From: Bacteroidota bacterium
Lineage (GTDB): Bacteria; Bacteroidota; Bacteroidia; Chitinophagales; Chitinophagaceae
Assembly: GCA_023386395.1 (NCBI GenBank)
Contig: JAEWJV010000204.1
Coordinates: 1 to 8,351 of the forward strand
Reading direction: 5' to 3'
DNA: 8,351 nt
Both the position numbers and the translations under genes were made by a program. A model generated the notes under the pieces. That model ran no database searches, had not been told where the DNA came from, and saw only the letters and a program-made list of their open reading frames with translations. Shown piece after piece: positions 7,428-8,351 of this stretch; the first letter of the stretch is position 1, and every line of letters begins with the position of its first letter.

Positions 7428-7512
7428 TGAAAAAAAGAGGTTTGAAACTGAGATAAAAAATGAGACTTCAAATTATTACGAACTTTAAAATACCCATTTG
7501 GGGGCCGGGGGC

Positions 7513-8351
7513 ATGAAGCTACAATTTATAGACTATGCCACCATTGTTATGTACCTCATAACAATGATTTTTCTTGGCTGGTTTTTGCGTAAAAAAGCAA
7601 GGCAGAACAAGGAGAGTTATTTGCTTGGGGGCAAGCGCCTGCCCTGGTATTTACTGGGGCTGAGCGACGCATCGGATATGTTTGATATAAGCGGCACCAT
7701 GTGGATGGTGGCGCTTTGTTTTGTATATGGCATGAAGAGTATTTGGATACCCTGGTTGTGGCCGGTATTTAACCAGGTGTTTAATATGATGTACCTGTCA
7801 AAATGGTTGCGGCGTTCCAATGCCAATACCGGCGCTGAATGGCTGGCTTCCCGCTTTGGATTGAAAGGCAAAGGTGTGAAAGGTTCGCATACCATTATTG
7901 TTGCATTTGCATTGATTGGCTGTCTCGGCTTTATGGCGTATGGCTTTATAGGTCTTGGCAAATTCGTTGAAATTTTTGTGCCCTGGGATATGGTGCAACC
8001 GCATATACCTTTTCATGTTGCACCGGAATACGTAGCACATTTTTATGGCATCATCCTCACCTTGTTTGCCATGTTTTACTCGGTGCTGGGCGGCATGCAC
8101 AGCATTGTTTTAGGCGACCTGATCAAGTATATTATTATGACCATTGGCTGCATTGCCGTTGCTGTAATTGCCATGCAGCATTTGCAGGGCGATACTTCAA
8201 AACTGAATGTGCCGCCGGGCTGGGAAAACCCTTTCTTTGGCTGGCACCTGGATATGGACTGGGGCAAATACGTTACTGCAGCCAATCAAAAAATTGCAGA
8301 AGACGGGTTTGATCTTTTTGGCTTCTTTTTTATGATGATGCTGTTTAAAGG
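7513..8351 (+). CDS. Sodium:solute symporter (SSS family), N-terminal part (3' truncated by window)
   Basis: The frame is open from ATG 7513 to the right edge: 279 full codons plus two bases. A stop lies in frame upstream at 7486-7488, and the protein begins normally for the family, so this start is likely. The first helix is at about residues 8-25. It is followed by ESYLLGGKRLPWYLLGLSDA (34-53) and SGTMWM, the usual SSS first loop and second helix. Later YSVLGGMHSIVLGDLIKYI (189-207) matches the SSS signature region. Further hydrophobic segments lie near 65-95, 126-148, 177-195 and 203-221. SSS proteins are inner-membrane carriers that couple Na+ entry to uptake of sugars or other solutes. 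About half the protein is missing, including the helix that usually completes the sodium site. Next to a GH26 gene, a product such as mannobiose is a reasonable substrate guess, modelled on the B. fragilis mannan cluster. It is 310 bases after the GH26 stop, so it may be a separate transcription unit. Confidence 0.93.
   Translation, partial: MKLQFIDYATIVMYLITMIFLGWFLRKKARQNKESYLLGGKRLPWYLLGLSDASDMFDISGTMWMVALCFVYGMKSIWIPWLWPVFNQVFNMMYLSKWLRRSNANTGAEWLASRFGLKGKGVKGSHTIIVAFALIGCLGFMAYGFIGLGKFVEIFVPWDMVQPHIPFHVAPEYVAHFYGIILTLFAMFYSVLGGMHSIVLGDLIKYIIMTIGCIAVAVIAMQHLQGDTSKLNVPPGWENPFFGWHLDMDWGKYVTAANQKIAEDGFDLFGFFFMMMLFK

Larger units (their letters stand above)
7203..7512. other. 310-base intergenic gap between the GH26 and symporter genes
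   Basis: I see no convincing gene here. In order, the gap holds a perfect 8-bp inverted repeat (7212-7246), a terminator-like hairpin (7268-7300), a nested inverted-repeat element (7301-7427), a short repeat TTTGAA (7441-7446) facing TTCAAA (7467-7472), and a G-rich run just before the symporter start. A Bacteroidota-type promoter (TTTG spaced from TAnnTTTG) was looked for and not found. Whether the symporter has its own promoter or is reached by read-through is not decided by the sequence. Confidence 0.7.

Noticed and set aside
7319..7456. Small + strand ORF of 45 codons with four Cys in the intergenic gap
   Set aside because: It lies mostly inside the nested inverted-repeat element, has no recognisable domain or signal peptide and no clear initiation context. 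The pairing pattern explains the sequence better than coding does.
7491..7500. Possible -7 promoter element (TACCCATTTG) before the symporter
   Set aside because: The Bacteroidota element needs two bases between TA and TTTG. Here there are four, and no TTTG lies at the matching -33 distance.

Overview
The window comes from a member of the Bacteroidota, most likely a soil- or plant-associated relative of Chitinophaga (family Chitinophagaceae; this placement is inference). It holds a SusC/SusD pair, lipoproteins whose acylated cysteine is followed by Lys-Lys-Asp, moderate-to-low GC, and short gene gaps without strong Shine-Dalgarno sequences. Everything recognisable is on the + strand and reads as part of a polysaccharide utilization locus (PUL), probably for beta-mannan.

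Layout: (1) 1-1593 is the C-terminal half of a SusC-type TonB-dependent outer-membrane transporter, cut by the left edge. (2) 1606-3291 is its SusD-type glycan-binding lipoprotein. (3) 3335-4480 is a surface glycan-binding lipoprotein with IPT/TIG-like domains. (4) 4508-6067 is a second surface lipoprotein, with four tandem IPT/TIG-like repeats and a Trp/Gly-rich C-terminal domain that looks like a carbohydrate-binding module. (5) 6084-7202 is a GH26 glycoside hydrolase, probably a beta-mannanase or mannobiohydrolase, with an ordinary signal peptide. Gaps between these five genes are 12, 43, 27 and 16 bases, so they probably form one operon. (6) 7203-7512 is a 310-base non-coding gap with two hairpins and a larger nested inverted-repeat element. 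(7) 7513 to the right edge is the N-terminal part of a sodium:solute symporter (SSS family).

Inferred teamwork: the SusD protein and the two IPT/TIG lipoproteins capture mannan chains at the cell surface, and SusC imports oligosaccharides into the periplasm. The GH26 enzyme shortens them there, and the symporter carries the small product, plausibly mannobiose, into the cytoplasm. This matches the beta-mannan route described in Bacteroides fragilis (GH26, sugar transporter, epimerase, GH130 phosphorylase). The epimerase and phosphorylase are not in this window and would be expected to the right.

I found no RNA genes, CRISPR, transposase or phage features. The coding part is a well-made but conventional PUL. 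The least explained sequence is the structured element at 7301-7427.
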